NCBI RefSeq assembly: GCF_949987515.2
Contig: NC_082688.1
Span: forward strand, 77,628,731 to 77,692,730
Length of the DNA stretch: 64,000 nt
Direction of reading: 5' to 3'
Origin: Delphinus delphis
Taxonomy: Eukaryota > Chordata > Mammalia > Artiodactyla > Delphinidae
In this document: positions 35,525-47,409 of the stretch, piece after piece
Layout of the letters: each line of letters starts with the position of its first letter
How positions within the stretch are numbered: position 1 is the first letter of the stretch
The notes under the pieces: generated by a model
What the model saw: only the letters and a program-made list of their open reading frames with translations
Database searches by the model: none
Told to the model about the DNA's origin: nothing
Made by a program: the position numbers and the translations under genes

Positions 35525-37475
35525 ATACCCAACGTATAAAAAAGAAAAGTCCACTCTAAAACCTCAGGATTAGTTATAATGCCTTCTAACTTTGAAAATA
35601 ACTTTAGTGAGCATTGCCATATTTTCTTTTGATTGCTAAAATCTTCCATTTTTTTCAATAACCCTTCTACTTCCTTACTACTTTGGATTCTGGTCCTTCC
35701 ATTCTACAGAAACTGACCTCTCAAAGGTTGTGTCATTCTCTTCTAGAAAAATTGATTGTATCTTCTTAAACCTCAGGTTCTTTGATGTGTTGTTCACAGC
35801 TGTAGAGACTGAACAACATTTCCTCGTTTGAAATGCAGTCCTCATTCTGCTTCTGTATCATGCAACTCTTTGAAATGCTCTCATGTCTTTGATTTATTCT
35901 TCTACCATTTTACTGATCCTTCTTCTTCTCCTAACTTTGGGATGATGTCTCTCAAGGGTCTGATTAATTTTATGTGCTCTCTGTTTCAAGATATACATTT
36001 GTGGGATTCATTAATTCTCATTATCTAAGTGATCACTTCATTATTGAAGATTATAATCTACATTTTCAGTATCCAAATAACAATTTGTTCATTCACCTTA
36101 TATTTAAAATATTGAGTTAGTGGCACTATGATTCACTGTATCAAGAAGTTCTTCTTTCTCTCTGCTCATATTAAAAAAATTTGAATGTCAGGCTCATTTT
36201 TCTTGTATAATTTGTTTGAGATTTGTCAACACTGACTCCCTTATGGCCACGTTCATCACCATAATTATATACTATAAGAATAATTCCTATACTGGACTCC
36301 ATTCTCCCCCTCTTCCATCCAGTTATCCTAAAACCTGTAACCACTTCAGGCTTTTTTAAGCAAAATCATCTACCTCATAGTACTAGTCTCGCTTAAAGCA
36401 TTAATGGCTACACAGTGAATGTTTATCCAGATTACTTTCTCATGTTCTCAGGTTTTCTTCATCTGATGCTCTTTATTAATCCAAACAGTTTTATCTTCAT
36501 CATCTTTCAAATAAACATTCCCATCGTTATTCCTGGTAAATCAGTCATCTTAGTTTTCCCTTCTAGCGAACCACACCTGTTCATGATTTGCTATCCTGGC
36601 TCATATGAAATTTCTTACCTGACCCTGGAAAACTCTTGCCCACTCTCTCATCTTCGGCTCAGGGTTCCCTCTTTCGTGAACTTTTTGCTTGTTTCACTGC
36701 CCTTCACTTCCCTACATTTACCTGCTGTGCCAGCTGATGGGCTATTGCTTCTCAGATTAAAACTCACTCTCCTATGCCCAGCAAGGACCCTGTAAGCTGT
36801 ATTTCTCCTTTGCTAGCTGGATCCCTATAAGCTTCTGCCACTGAAAGCATTAGAGGGATGCTAGAAAGTCAGAGGAGAGAGAGAGGTTTTAGACCTTTTT
36901 GTTTTGCCTTCAGCTTCAGGCTTGCTTTTTGTTCCTGTCAGCATCACCATAGCAGTACACCTTGATTCGGGTGGTGGCAATTCACCTAACAATAGCATTT
37001 GATTTTAGTGTCCAGTTTTTCAACACTCCCATAACTACTCTCACTGTGACCCTTGGAGGTACCAAAACCATCCTCTGGCAGCCCTCCTTCAAAGTCCGAG
37101 TCCCTTCTCCATGAGGTCCTTACTCTGAGGCCCTGGGATGTCTGTCTCATGCATGCAGTGCCTCCTCCTTATAAGTCAGAGTTCCAGCCCCACAAAGTCC
37201 CTCCTCTGGGCTTTTAAACTTTAATAATTTCAACACCTTCTCTGTTAGTTCAGCCTAAGCGGTGTTAATTACAGTTACTATCACTATAATATTTTAATGT
37301 TCCTCTGTTTGTCACAACAGTTCTCCAACAATATTAACAACTGCTTTTCTTGAAATACCTTGTTAAATAACTGAAGTGGTACCTGTCTCCTGACTGGACC
37401 CTGTTTAGTAGATGCCCCCTCGAAGCCATTTCTCCTTCCTTTGCTTTCATGCTTCATTATGACATGTGTCGATTT
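35525..37475. other. Unassigned sequence, repeat-like in part
   Basis: The part at 36760-37300 (cagcaaggaccctgtaagct onward) reads like an old interspersed repeat, but the family could not be named. The 126-codon frame at 36415-36795 has no recognised motif. Confidence 0.35.
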
Positions 37476-37479
37476 AAGG

Positions 37480-37605
37480 TATTTATTTTGTATTTGCTTT
37501 ATCCCAGAGTAGACCAAGTTTCTTGAAGGCAGGATACTTTCTTTTCTTCACTCTTGGAACACAGCACCATATATATTTATTAAATGGACAGAAGAATGAA
37601 TGACG
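37480..37605 (+). repeat. L2 LINE 3' end
   Basis: agtttcttgaaggcaggata, then ttggaacacagcacc, tatttattaaatgga and gaatgaatga: the usual L2 terminal pattern. Confidence 0.6.
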
Positions 37606-37609
37606 GCAT

Positions 37610-39240
37610 TGAGTTTTCCCAGCTTGCTATTTTTTCCATGTGGTGGTGGAGCATTCTGCAAGTCTGGCTTTCTAGGCTACATGTCAGAGCAGAACAGAAA
37701 GCTGTCTAGCTGGAGGCTGTGAGGAGCACCAGCTTCCCAATGAATGGACTCACCATTTACCCAGGTTTTTATCACTGTTTAGGAAGGGAGAGAATTATCA
37801 TTTTCTCTCCTCTCTGAGAGTGTATACTGAGGAAGTTTTTTTCTGAGGAAGAGAGCTTACATCATAGTTTCTTTCAAAAACCTGCATATATTAAGCCAGG
37901 CTTCTCAGCTCTCTCCTATGGCTTAAAAACATGGGATGAAAAGTGCTATATTGCTACTAAATATTAGAAATTATGCTCACTTGATATTCTTTAATAAACA
38001 ATTGTGCAATAAAAATTAATGTTGCTATGCATCATTGTAATTAATATTTTCTATAATTTTCACACAGTCAATTCTAAGAAGTTTTTCTCAGGTAACATGA
38101 AAACTGAATGTACACTCTCTTCACTCAACAATGAAATCATTCATCTTTTTCCCCTCTCAAGGGCTGATAACTTATGTAACTCATCTTCTGTTTTTTATGG
38201 GTACAACACCACCTCTGTAGGAGGAAGGTCTAGATCAATGTTATGGGCCCTAAGAGTTCAGATGTCTTTCCTCTGGAAGCAATTGAATACAGTTATATAT
38301 AATCTGTACTCTCTTTTCCACTGTTGTGACTTCCTTCAGTAAGACAACTAGGCTTCATGCAGTAGGATTCAGCAAGGTCATAATTAAACATGCTGAACTT
38401 ATCTGGTAGTCCACAGGCTCGTGACTTGATTAAACAATAGGGCATAAAACACACATTAAGAGTCTAGTGAGGTGGAGAGTATGAAAAGGAAAGGCACAAA
38501 TTACAAAACCTGTACAAATCAGTGGTACAGTTTCTTAAAAAAATCAATATTAGGCAGCATGGTGGCTGGGAAAATAACATTCTTCCCTAGGGGTTGATAA
38601 ATGTAGCATAATGAGTACAACCTTTATAGCCAGCAATTAGTCTGCCATGCAACACCTTCAGCGGAAAATGGAATTACCAAGATCCATCCTGATCAAAAAG
38701 CCATAGAGGCTGTTAACGAGCAGTCTATATCTTTTCTTTCTTTTGCCCTTACAAAATCAAGAGGAGCCCAGGTTGAATTATATAAGATAGGAAGAAAGTG
38801 CCTCTACTTAGAGTAAGAGAAAAAAGTCAGTTGATGGTAGATATGTTGCTAAATTGTTCTAATAGCTTCTTAAACTCTTATTTTTTCTTATCCGTTCAGT
38901 TCATGAGAAAATACTTTGGAAATTTAAAAGTAAAATGTATTTCTGAGTCTAAGAGTTAAGTGTTTATGGTATCATTATGTGCCAACAATGTCTAAACTAA
39001 ATCTTTCTAGTCTGTAAGCAAGGATAGCCCAAATAACAATTGGAAGAGGAATAAATATGCCTTTTTATGTCTTGTCTTCCTTCTATGTTTCCTTTATTTT
39101 ACAGATGTTAATGTTGTAATCCTGCCCCAAAAGAAATGATCTGGAAGAGGGAAAGTAAATTCATTCACACTGTAATATCAATAGGCAGTAATATACGGTG
39201 ATATCATGACCTTTCATTTTTCTATATTTTGCATGCATAG
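37610..39240. other. Unassigned sequence
   Basis: No gene, RNA or repeat recognised. Confidence 0.4.
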
Positions 39241-39244
39241 TTCC

Positions 39245-39535
39245 ATTATTTTTCTAATGTGTTCACCCTTGTCTTATGTACCTGGAAAAAATAAACTCAT
39301 CCTTCCTGTGTTAGCTCAAACTTCTTTGTGGCCTGTGTCCCTGATTCAAGCACAAAGAGGTGCTTGTATCTATGTTTAGTACCTTGAGTATACTGTTTTT
39401 CATTTTTAGCACTTATTACCTCTAGGCTTTGAGTTGTTCCTTTTTATGTTTGTTTTTGTCTTTGAATCCATTAGGCTACCATAGTGTCTGGTACATAGTA
39501 AGCACTTAATAAAATCCACTCAATGGTTGCATGTA
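39245..39535 (+). repeat. L2 LINE 3' end
   Basis: tagcacttattacctctagg, tgtctttgaatccattaggc, then gtgtctggtacatagtaagc and acttaataaaatccact: the L2 3' terminal layout, diverged. Confidence 0.65.
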
Positions 39536-40092
39536 TTCATTACTGATGAGCAATATTTTGTGTAAGAGGACTTCATCATTTGCATTTTCAAAAGAGACAA
39601 ATAGATTTTAGAAATTTAGCTAGTAGAACATTTGATAGGGAAAATATATTTGTAAGGGGAATCTTCCAAGAAACCAAGAAATTTAAGCTTGTACGTATGA
39701 TTATCTTTGAGACATTCTTCCCTGAAAATCCTGATAACTTGTGACATTGTATCATTGCCATGCTATTGCACTAGTCACCAGACTGAATTTGTTGTTAGTT
39801 ACCCTTCTCCAGGACTCACAGTTCTAGTGCATCTGATGAACTCAGCATTCCTCTAACTGACAGTCTAGATCTAGGTCTGCTTAGTGTACCCAGTACAATG
39901 CTCTGGACTTCTGCTATTTACACAGTATAGTTTCCTTTTCTAGTAACTTCTCCTTAAAGGTAGTCCTTTTTTTTTACATCTTTATTGTAGTATAATTGCT
40001 TTACAATGGTGTGTTAGTTTCTGCTTTATAACAAAGTGAATCAGTTATACATATACATATGTTCCCATATCTCTTCCCTCTTGCATCTCGCT

Positions 40093-40107
40093 CCCTCCCA
40101 CCCTCCC
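40093..40107 (-). other. G-quadruplex motif (minus strand) in L1 3' UTR
   Basis: ccctcccaccctccc on the plus strand gives four G3 runs with single-base loops on the minus strand. It is the same position and spacing as in the full-length L1. Confidence 0.85.
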
Positions 40108-40347
40108 TATCCCACCCCTCCAGGCTGTCACAAAGCACCAAGCTGATCTCCCTGTGCTATGCGGCTGCTTCCCACTAGCTATCTACCTTACGTTTGGTAG
40201 TGTATATATGTCAATGCCCCTCTCTCGCTTTGTCACAGCTTACCCCCTCCCCATATCCTCAAGTCCATTCTCTAGTAGGTCTGTGTCTTTATTCCTGTCT
40301 TACCCCTGTCTTATTCCTGTCTTAGGTTCTTCATGATATTTTTTCCC

Positions 40348-40815
40348 TTAAATTCCATATATATGTGTTAGCATACGGTATTTGTCTTTCTCTTTCTGAC
40401 TCACTTCACTCTGTATGACAGACTCTAAGTCTATCCACCTCATTACAAATAGCTCAATTTCGTTTCTTTTTATGGCAGAGTAATATTCCATTGTATATAT
40501 GTGCCACATCTTCTTTATCCATTCATCTGATGATGGACACTTAGGTTGTTTCCATCTCTGGGCTATTGTAAATAGAGCTGCAATGAACATTTTGGTACAT
40601 GATTCTTTTTGAATTATGGTTTTCTCAGGGTATATGCCCAGTAGTGGGATTGCTGGGTCATATGGTAGTTCTATTTGTAGTTTTTTAAGGAACCTCCATA
40701 CTGTTCTCCATAGTGGCTGTATCAATTTACATTCCCACCAACAGTGAAAGAGGGTTCCATTTTCTCCACACCCTCTCCAGCATTTATTGTTTCTAGATTT
40801 TTTGATGATGGCCAT
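40348..40815 (-). pseudogene. L1 ORF2 C-terminal 155 codons, still open
   Basis: Starts [20 protein letters not shown]. It carries the complete CX3CX7HX4C motif ([18 protein letters not shown]), then [34 protein letters not shown] and MLTHIYGI, ending at the normal ORF2 stop. It is in one frame with no stops, unlike the other copies here. It lacks endonuclease and reverse transcriptase, so it is a fragment without its own promoter. Confidence 0.9.
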
Positions 40816-40850
40816 TCTGACTGGTGTGAGATGATATCTCAGTAGTCCTT

Positions 40851-43098
40851 CTTTACTATTAGTTGTACTTTCCCTAGAGCTATATTTATGAGTCTTTAAA
40901 TGGTGATTTGACTTTTACTGCTTATGTGCAGTCTTCCATCTTCCCTGTTATGTTGTTTGTATCTGGGGAGACTCCCTGCTTCTCCTAGAAATCACAATAC
41001 TTAGCTTTTGAAAGTGTAGCAAATGGCATTTGTAATTTATCATTGAGATCTGGCCTTGATATGTGATATGTGACATGTTCCATTTCAGACTGAGCATCTA
41101 GGCTAAGCTAAAAATTAAAATCAGTTTTCATTTTTTTTAGAACTACCTTTTGATCAACTTAAAGCTCTAACATGTAGATTTTAACCCAATTAATTTGGTC
41201 CATATTTCAAAAAAACATTTTTGCTCACTTCTCCACTTAAAATGTCAGAAATAATATCAAAAATATTTTAATTGAACAGTCACAATTATATTTTCTTTTG
41301 TAAGTTTCATTCAATTCTATATGATTATACTCATTTCAATAATATTTTGCCTAGCAGCTCTTTTCACTCTACCATCAGCTGTGGACTAAAAGAGCCCTGA
41401 AAATCCTGACTCAGTTCAGTTAAATATTCTGAAGGTGTCTATGATATTGAGGCCAGCTTTCGTTGGGAATGATCTACTCATGAATTCTATTTCTTGCAAT
41501 ACCAATAGTCAAGAGGAAGAAAAATACTTAATTGAAATTATTGTTCTTTTACTGCTTCCTCCTCTATCCTGTAGCTTTTAGAAGAGGGCTTTAGGCTAGC
41601 ATGAGGGAAAAAGAAAAACTACTGTTTGATAAGATTGAGTGGTTGTAAATAATTTACTACAGCAATCAGTGTCAGAATGGAGGCAAATGGAATCCTCTTT
41701 TTGATATATGACATATAACTATTTCATAAGGATTAAGTCAAGATTACCCTTAGGAAAAAAACACATTATGGTCAGTAAGTAGGACACTGTCAAAACTCCA
41801 GGGTCCTTCATTCACCCAGCAAAGTATGTGTTAACTGTCAAAAATGATGAGGATAGCTTAATCTAGGATGAAAACCTTATTAAATATTAATTTATTGAAA
41901 ATTAGAACATTACACATTAAAATGAGTATGCTTCTCTCTATAATGAAACAGGTGGAAAGAAACATTCTTCTGAAACCTACTCACATCAATAATATTTTAT
42001 TTGTACACAACTCAGCTTGGAGAGGTTTGGCTTCTACTTTTTTTAATTGTCAACTCTTTCCTTCTTGTGAGCTTGCTAAACAGGATAACTTTTACAAAAG
42101 CATTAAGTTATTTAATATATTAAGAATACCTGTACATACTTATTTCTACTGATTCTCCTTTTATAAGGGAGGGAATAATCCTTGGAGCTACTTAGTGGCC
42201 ATCTGGGAAATACTAAACCTGGTTTTCATATAAAAGCCAACTCAACAGTTTTACTATTCTGAACTTGGAGCCTGAATTTAATAAGGGCAATAAGTTGTGA
42301 GACAACACTGTTCATTACATAAATATGTACATAGAAAACTAGATTTGGTTACTTTTAAATTTTTTTCCTGATTATTATCAAAGAAATTGTATAGTTAATT
42401 CAAGACTTCAGGTAACCAAAATGACTCATTTATTGTCTTTACTCAGTTATTAGTCTGAAGTTCTAAAATCATTTGGTGCTTATAATTACAGAGCAACAAA
42501 ATCACAGCAAAAATTTGAGAGGTGTCATAAACATTTTGAAATAGTTTATACGGAATAACTAAGTCTGCATGCAGCATCACCTCAGAATTACAAGAGATAA
42601 ATCTTTTAAAAAGTCATTTTAGTTTAAAATATGTTCGCATTTCCATGATCTTACATAAAATTGACTGTTACACTCCCATTATATTTCACACTGTGAAAAG
42701 ATCAGAGAGAAGATATATAGCTATTTTTAAGCCAAGCTATCAAGCAGTATAAATTTGTCCAAGAATTTGCTTTCACTAGGATTACTAAATAATAGATTCT
42801 TAAAAATTGTCTATGTGTCGACTATTTAAAATGTTTCAGAAATTTCTACACTTTTATGACTATTGGATTAATAGCCATTTGCATTAGTTTCTTTTTCATC
42901 TAACAATTAGATATTGTTATCTAACTTCATGGTTTTTGAACTTTAAGCACTGCAATTTAAAGTTCTTCCTTTTCTTAGAATCCTCCAGGACTTCAGAACT
43001 TCCATATGAGATTTAGAATAATAAATACTACTGAGCACTTATTTATCAGAAAAAGAGTCACCTCACACTTAGGATATTTCACCTAATTTATTCTTTGT
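40851..43098. other. Unassigned AT-rich sequence
   Basis: No gene, RNA or repeat recognised. Confidence 0.4.
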
Positions 43099-43113
43099 TG
43101 AAGTGGGACACTT

Positions 43114-43405
43114 TTTTTTACAAACAAAATTTAAAATTATTTATTGATATATCTTAATACCCAGTCTGAATGTGATCTTCCCTGATTCACTCAAAAATGT
43201 CTTTTTATTGTTGATTTATTTGAATTAGGACCTAGGAAAACCCATATCCTATACTTTGTTGATGTCTTTTTTTAAATTTAATTAATTTATTTTTTATACA
43301 GCAGGTTCTTATTAGTTATCTATTTTATACATATTAGTGTATACATGTCAATCCCAATGTCCCAATTCATCCCACCCCCCCACCCCCTACTTTCTCCCCT
43401 TGCTG
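43114..43405 (-). mobile_element. L1 3' fragment with candidate 3' transduction
   Basis: An exact 15-bp direct repeat tgaagtgggacactt lies at 43099-43113 and 43406-43420. Read on the minus strand, the interval between holds a short L1 3' end (about 43405 down to 43274), its A-run (43273-43267), about 147 bp of non-L1 sequence, an AATAAA (43145-43140), 20 nt, then a second A-run (43119-43112). This is the expected structure when L1 transcription reads through its own signal into flanking DNA and the product is inserted. Confidence 0.85.
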
Positions 43406-43420
43406 TGAAGTGGGACACTT

Positions 43421-44080
43421 ATGACATGTTTCCTTAGAACATATTCCACACCCTCGTGATGAGAGAATCTCATCAAACTCCTAGAAACGCCTGGGAATTT
43501 TGAGGTTGCCCTTCTCTGTATGATACAAGCCATTTCCTTGGTGAGGAGATTAATTAGAGATCTTAGTGCATGTGCAAAATTATAACCTAGAGAACCCTAA
43601 CAAAGAATATGTGGTCAGATGGTGAGTTGAGCTAGAGGCTTAAATCAAAATTTCAATGCCTTGTTACTGGCACATAAAGCTTTACTTCACATCTTGAGTG
43701 GGCTCATTTGTATATAAGACTCTACCACTACTTACAAGAGAAAAAGTTAAAAAGTCATGACCTCAGATGTAAGTAGTGTGAGCTTATGAGACACTAGACA
43801 AGGCAGACACTGATAGGCATGTCTCTTGTAGCATCTACAGCCCATTATTTCAATCACACATTCAAGTACATTCCCACAGATGTCACAGAAGCAGCTAACG
43901 TTGAGACAGAAGAATGCCTTGATCTCTACATCATGCAAAACTAGTTTCAATTTAAATACTTGCTTATGTTTTCCCTCTTTGATGGTAGAATTGTCTGTGT
44001 GATTCAGCTATTCCCAGTGTAGAAGCAAATATAGATTAATCTCCAAGAGTGTCCCCAATATGCCATCCTTTATAAAAAGG
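43421..44080. other. Unassigned sequence
   Basis: Nothing recognised. The 67-codon antisense frame at 43747-43950 is cysteine-rich but has no known motif. Confidence 0.4.
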
Positions 44081-44082
44081 TA

Positions 44083-44612
44083 GCTATAATTAGTGCTTCA
44101 ATGAACATTGGGGTGCATATATCTTTTCAAATTATGGTTTTCTCCAAATATATGCCCAGGAGTGGGATTGCTGGATCATATGGTGGTTCTATTTTTATTT
44201 TTTTAAGGAACTTCCTTACTGTTCTCCATAATGGTCGTACCAATTTATATTCCCACCAACAGTGTAGGAGGGTTCCCTTTTCTCCACACCCTCTCCAGCA
44301 TTTATTGTTTGTATATTTTTCGATGATGGCCATTTTGACCCGTGTGAGATGATACCTCATAGTAGTTTTGATTTGCATTTCTCTAATGATTAGTGACGTT
44401 GAGTATCTTTTCATTTGCTTTTTGGCCATCTGTATGTCTTTGAAGAAATTTCTATTTAGATCTGCCCATTTTTGATTGGGTTGTTTTTTTGATATTGAGC
44501 TGCATAAGTTGTTTGTATATTTTGGAGATTAATCCCTTGTCAGTTGCTTCGTTTGCAAGTATTATCTCCCATTCTGTGGGTTGTCTTTTCAATTTGTTTA
44601 TGGTTTCCTTTG
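44083..44612 (-). mobile_element. L1 insertion, inverted 5' segment (twin priming)
   Basis: ORF2 sequence in reverse: tggttctatttttatttttt, ttcccaccaacagtgtagga, ctccacaccctctccagcat, and gggttgtcttttcaatttgt then ttatggtttccttt. It covers the ORF2 stretch just upstream of the segment that follows in the opposite orientation. Antisense frames at 44127-44429 and 44452-44667 are ORF2 pieces ([14 protein letters not shown] is seen). Confidence 0.88.
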
Positions 44613-45120
44613 GACATGGAAGCAAATGTCCTTTGACAGAGGAGTGGATAAAGAAGATGTGGTACATATATACAATGGAATATTACTCAGCCATAAAAAA
44701 TAAAAAAGTAATGCCATTTGCAGTAACTTGGATATAAGTAAGTCAGACAGAGAAAGGCAAATATCATATGATATTGCTTATATGTAGAATCTAAGAAAAT
44801 GGTACAAATGAATTTATTTACAAAACAGAAATAGAGTCACAAATGTAGAAAACAAACTTATGGTTATCAGGGGAGAAAAAGGGGGGAGGGATAAAATGGG
44901 AGCTTGGGATTGACATATACACACTACTATATATAACATAGATAACTAATAAGGACCCACTGCTAGTTCCTAGCACAGGGAACTCTACCTAGTACTGTGA
45001 AATGACCTATATGGGAAAAGAATGTAAAAAACAGTGGATATAAGTATAACTGATTCACTTTGCTGTACAGCAGAAACTAACACACAGTGTAAATCAACTA
45101 CCCAATAAAAATTTTAAAAC
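44613..45120 (+). mobile_element. L1 insertion, sense 3' segment of the same inverted copy
   Basis: Begins gacatggaagcaaatgtcct, which in L1 follows directly the point where the inverted segment ends, then [24 protein letters not shown] codons, a 3' UTR with gggggg-agggataaaatggg (44881-44900) and taactgattcactttgctgt, and the end cccaataaaaattttaaaac. No clear target duplication was found. Confidence 0.88.
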
Positions 45121-45124
45121 GGAT

Positions 45125-45776
45125 AATTGTGATTGGCAATTATTTTGCTTCAGGAAGGAATAAAGGTTTTCTTGTTTTAAAAAATATGCAGAGATTATAC
45201 AGCTTCAATTCTGTATCTTAAGTCATAGGTTAAAAGCAAATGTATATTTCAACATCTCCTGTGTGGTAGTCATAAACAGACAAGACAATTGAAGATTCCT
45301 TCTACAGCCAAATTAAAATACTGGCAGTTTTGTAGGATGTGATATGGACCAACTTTTTGGCTTGGAGTCCTGGTAACTTTCAATAACAAATAAATCATAA
45401 TGGAGAAAGTCAAAAGTTCATAAAAATTAAGTTCCCAGAAAAAAAGAGGAAGAGGGAAAACTGTTTATAACTCAAATTATAATAGACATAGGGGTCGGTT
45501 TTGAATTAAAAATACAGAAGCTCCTTTTTAACAACCAATGGTTTCTCAGCCTATCAAAGAATATAAAAATTTTAGGATGACCCTGTAATCCATTGTATAC
45601 ATCTTAGAAAGCAAGCCCTTTAGAAATGTGAATGTTTTCTGTGCCGTAACAGTCACATGCTTCATTTCTCACAACTGGCTGAACCAAGATGAGCATTAAT
45701 GCCCTATATTTAATTTCATTAATCAGATCCTCAAGAGGGCCATAAATGTTTAATAGCCATTGAATTAATAGAAGCA
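45125..45776. other. Unassigned sequence
   Basis: Nothing recognised. Confidence 0.4.
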
Positions 45777-46046
45777 TTACACAATCACACAGATTTGTGT
45801 AATTCCAGGTTTATGTTTTTTCAAGAACACAAAAGCATCCAGCATTCTTTGGATACTCTTTTTTAAATTTACAACTTCAGGATGCAAGCATTTCTTCTCC
45901 ACAGACTCTGGCTGGATGAACTGCTTCATTGTTTTAATAAGTTCCACCATATATGCATTTCCTATTCTCTTAGCTGGGATAGAACTTGCAAGACAAGAAA
46001 AATCTTGATTCCTTTTTAGCATATTCCCTCTACATTTATATCCCAA
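45777..46046 (-). other. Unidentified 89-codon open frame
   Basis: It is not part of any repeat I recognise and has mixed, protein-like composition: three cysteines near the N-terminus and middle, a lysine-rich C-terminal half (ending KKHKPGITQICVIV), and a segment AKRIGNAYMVELIKTMKQF. An ATG at 46044-46046 and a stop at 45777-45779. No signal peptide, known domain or clear splice sites were seen. It could be an exon, a processed-pseudogene piece or chance. Not recognised. Confidence 0.25.
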
Positions 46047-46049
46047 AGG

Positions 46050-46925
46050 ACTTTCTACTGGTTCTTTTGTTTTGAGTCACATGACCAAATCTTTCCAACT
46101 ACTATTGACATCAATTTTTGCTACATTTTAGAAGGGGAGCAAGTGATAAAGTAGAAAAAAAATTCTTATGTTGTTACATAGTCCAACTACAATCAGTTCT
46201 GCTATAATGTTTGTTTTGAAACATGAATTTGTTCCAACAATACTGGCATATTAGGAAACATTTTCAGTGTAACTCAAATCTCACATTTGCTTATGTTCAA
46301 TTTTTTTCCCAAGAAACCCTAGGAGGACACAGTGTGCTGTACCACTTGACCCAAGCTGGGTAGGAATATACAAACAGCACACCTTTAGGACATCTATTCA
46401 CTTGGAAAATCTATTATGAGTGACACCTATGCACATTTGATCTATCCAATTTCAGATGGCTCTCTCTGCACCAATTTGCTGTAACTCACAATCTCATACA
46501 GGAAGAATATACATCACTCCTTCAAATTAATAAATTATTATTACAGTTGATTTTATTCCTAATAAAGAGAAGTCACTTTTTCCAACTACTCAGAAACATG
46601 TATATATATGTAGTTCCTATTTCAACTATGATTAACCTTTAAAAAAAAAAAAAAAAAAAACTGCTACTAAGTAACCCATTTTCATTAAGTTCCAAGAGGT
46701 TGACTTGTGTTTCACTATTTGGACACGTCTCAGTTTTGGCAACTGTGACCAAACAAGTATGACTATTGTAAACTCTAGAGTAGGTCAAATGACTAAGCTA
46801 TCCTGGCTACAAATAGCATTATGATGATTTTATTAATGGAATTGAATTACCCTTATCAATGTTTCCAAAGATACCTTTTGAAAAAATCCAGGTTTTGGAT
46901 GAAAGCCAAGTGACTATGCTTTTGA
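46050..46925. other. Unassigned sequence with a 20-bp poly(A)
   Basis: Poly(A) run near 46640-46660. No retrotransposon body is clear upstream. Confidence 0.4.
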
Positions 46926-46927
46926 AA

Positions 46928-46972
46928 TGTGTGTGTGTGTGTATGTATATACACACACACACACACACACAT
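46928..46972. repeat. (GT)n-ATGTATAT-(AC)n self-complementary microsatellite
   Basis: A GT run joins an AC run through atgtatat, so the two halves are reverse complements and can fold on one strand as a hairpin. Confidence 0.9.
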
Positions 46973-47269
46973 ATGGCAATTCTTTTTTTAAAAAATGAGT
47001 CTGAGTCTTTTACTACCTTGAAAGGGCAAAGGAACCTCTCTTGAGATTGACCCTTAAGATCACGGATCAAGGATTAGTGTTTAGCCTATGCAGTCTGTTA
47101 TCTCAAGTTCATGTAACTTGCTCTCTGGCTTTTCAGATAATCATTTTTTGGCTTAAATAGAGCAGAAGAATAAAAACATTTTGACTTCTGCCTGCTGGAA
47201 AATCCCAGTGTTTCAGTGTGTGAAATGGGAAAGTCCAAGGATACATCTCTAACACATCTACCCTTTTTA

Positions 47270-47405
47270 CCATGTAAATCTCATTTGATCCTCACATTTA
47301 CCATTGTATGTTAGGCATTATAGCTTTCACTTTACAGGAAGAAACTGAGGTTTTGAGGTTTTTTAATCCACTTTTTAGTATCTGTGCTAACTCTAAGGTC
47401 TATGT
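47270..47405 (-). repeat. MIR SINE fragment
   Basis: tctcatttgatcctcacatt, tgtatgttaggcattatagc, then actttacaggaagaaactga ggttttgagg: reversed MIR core. Confidence 0.55.
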
Positions 47406-47409
47406 TCTT

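Larger units (their letters stand above)
39969..40841 (-). mobile_element. Young 5'-truncated L1, antisense
   Basis: Starts with poly(T) and acatctttattgtagtataa (reverse of the L1 3' end) and ends inside ORF2 at tgtgagatgatatctc. The 9-bp repeat gtagtcctt at 39960-39968 and 40842-40850 is the target duplication. It holds the 3' UTR with a C-rich tract (reverse of the G-quadruplex) and the ORF2 C-terminus. Good preservation suggests a fairly recent insertion. Confidence 0.93.

Noticed and set aside
45777..46046. Superficial likeness of the segment KKCLHPE to the C-terminal part of small CXC chemokines
   Set aside because: The other cysteines and the spacing of that family are not present, and the similarity covers only a few residues.
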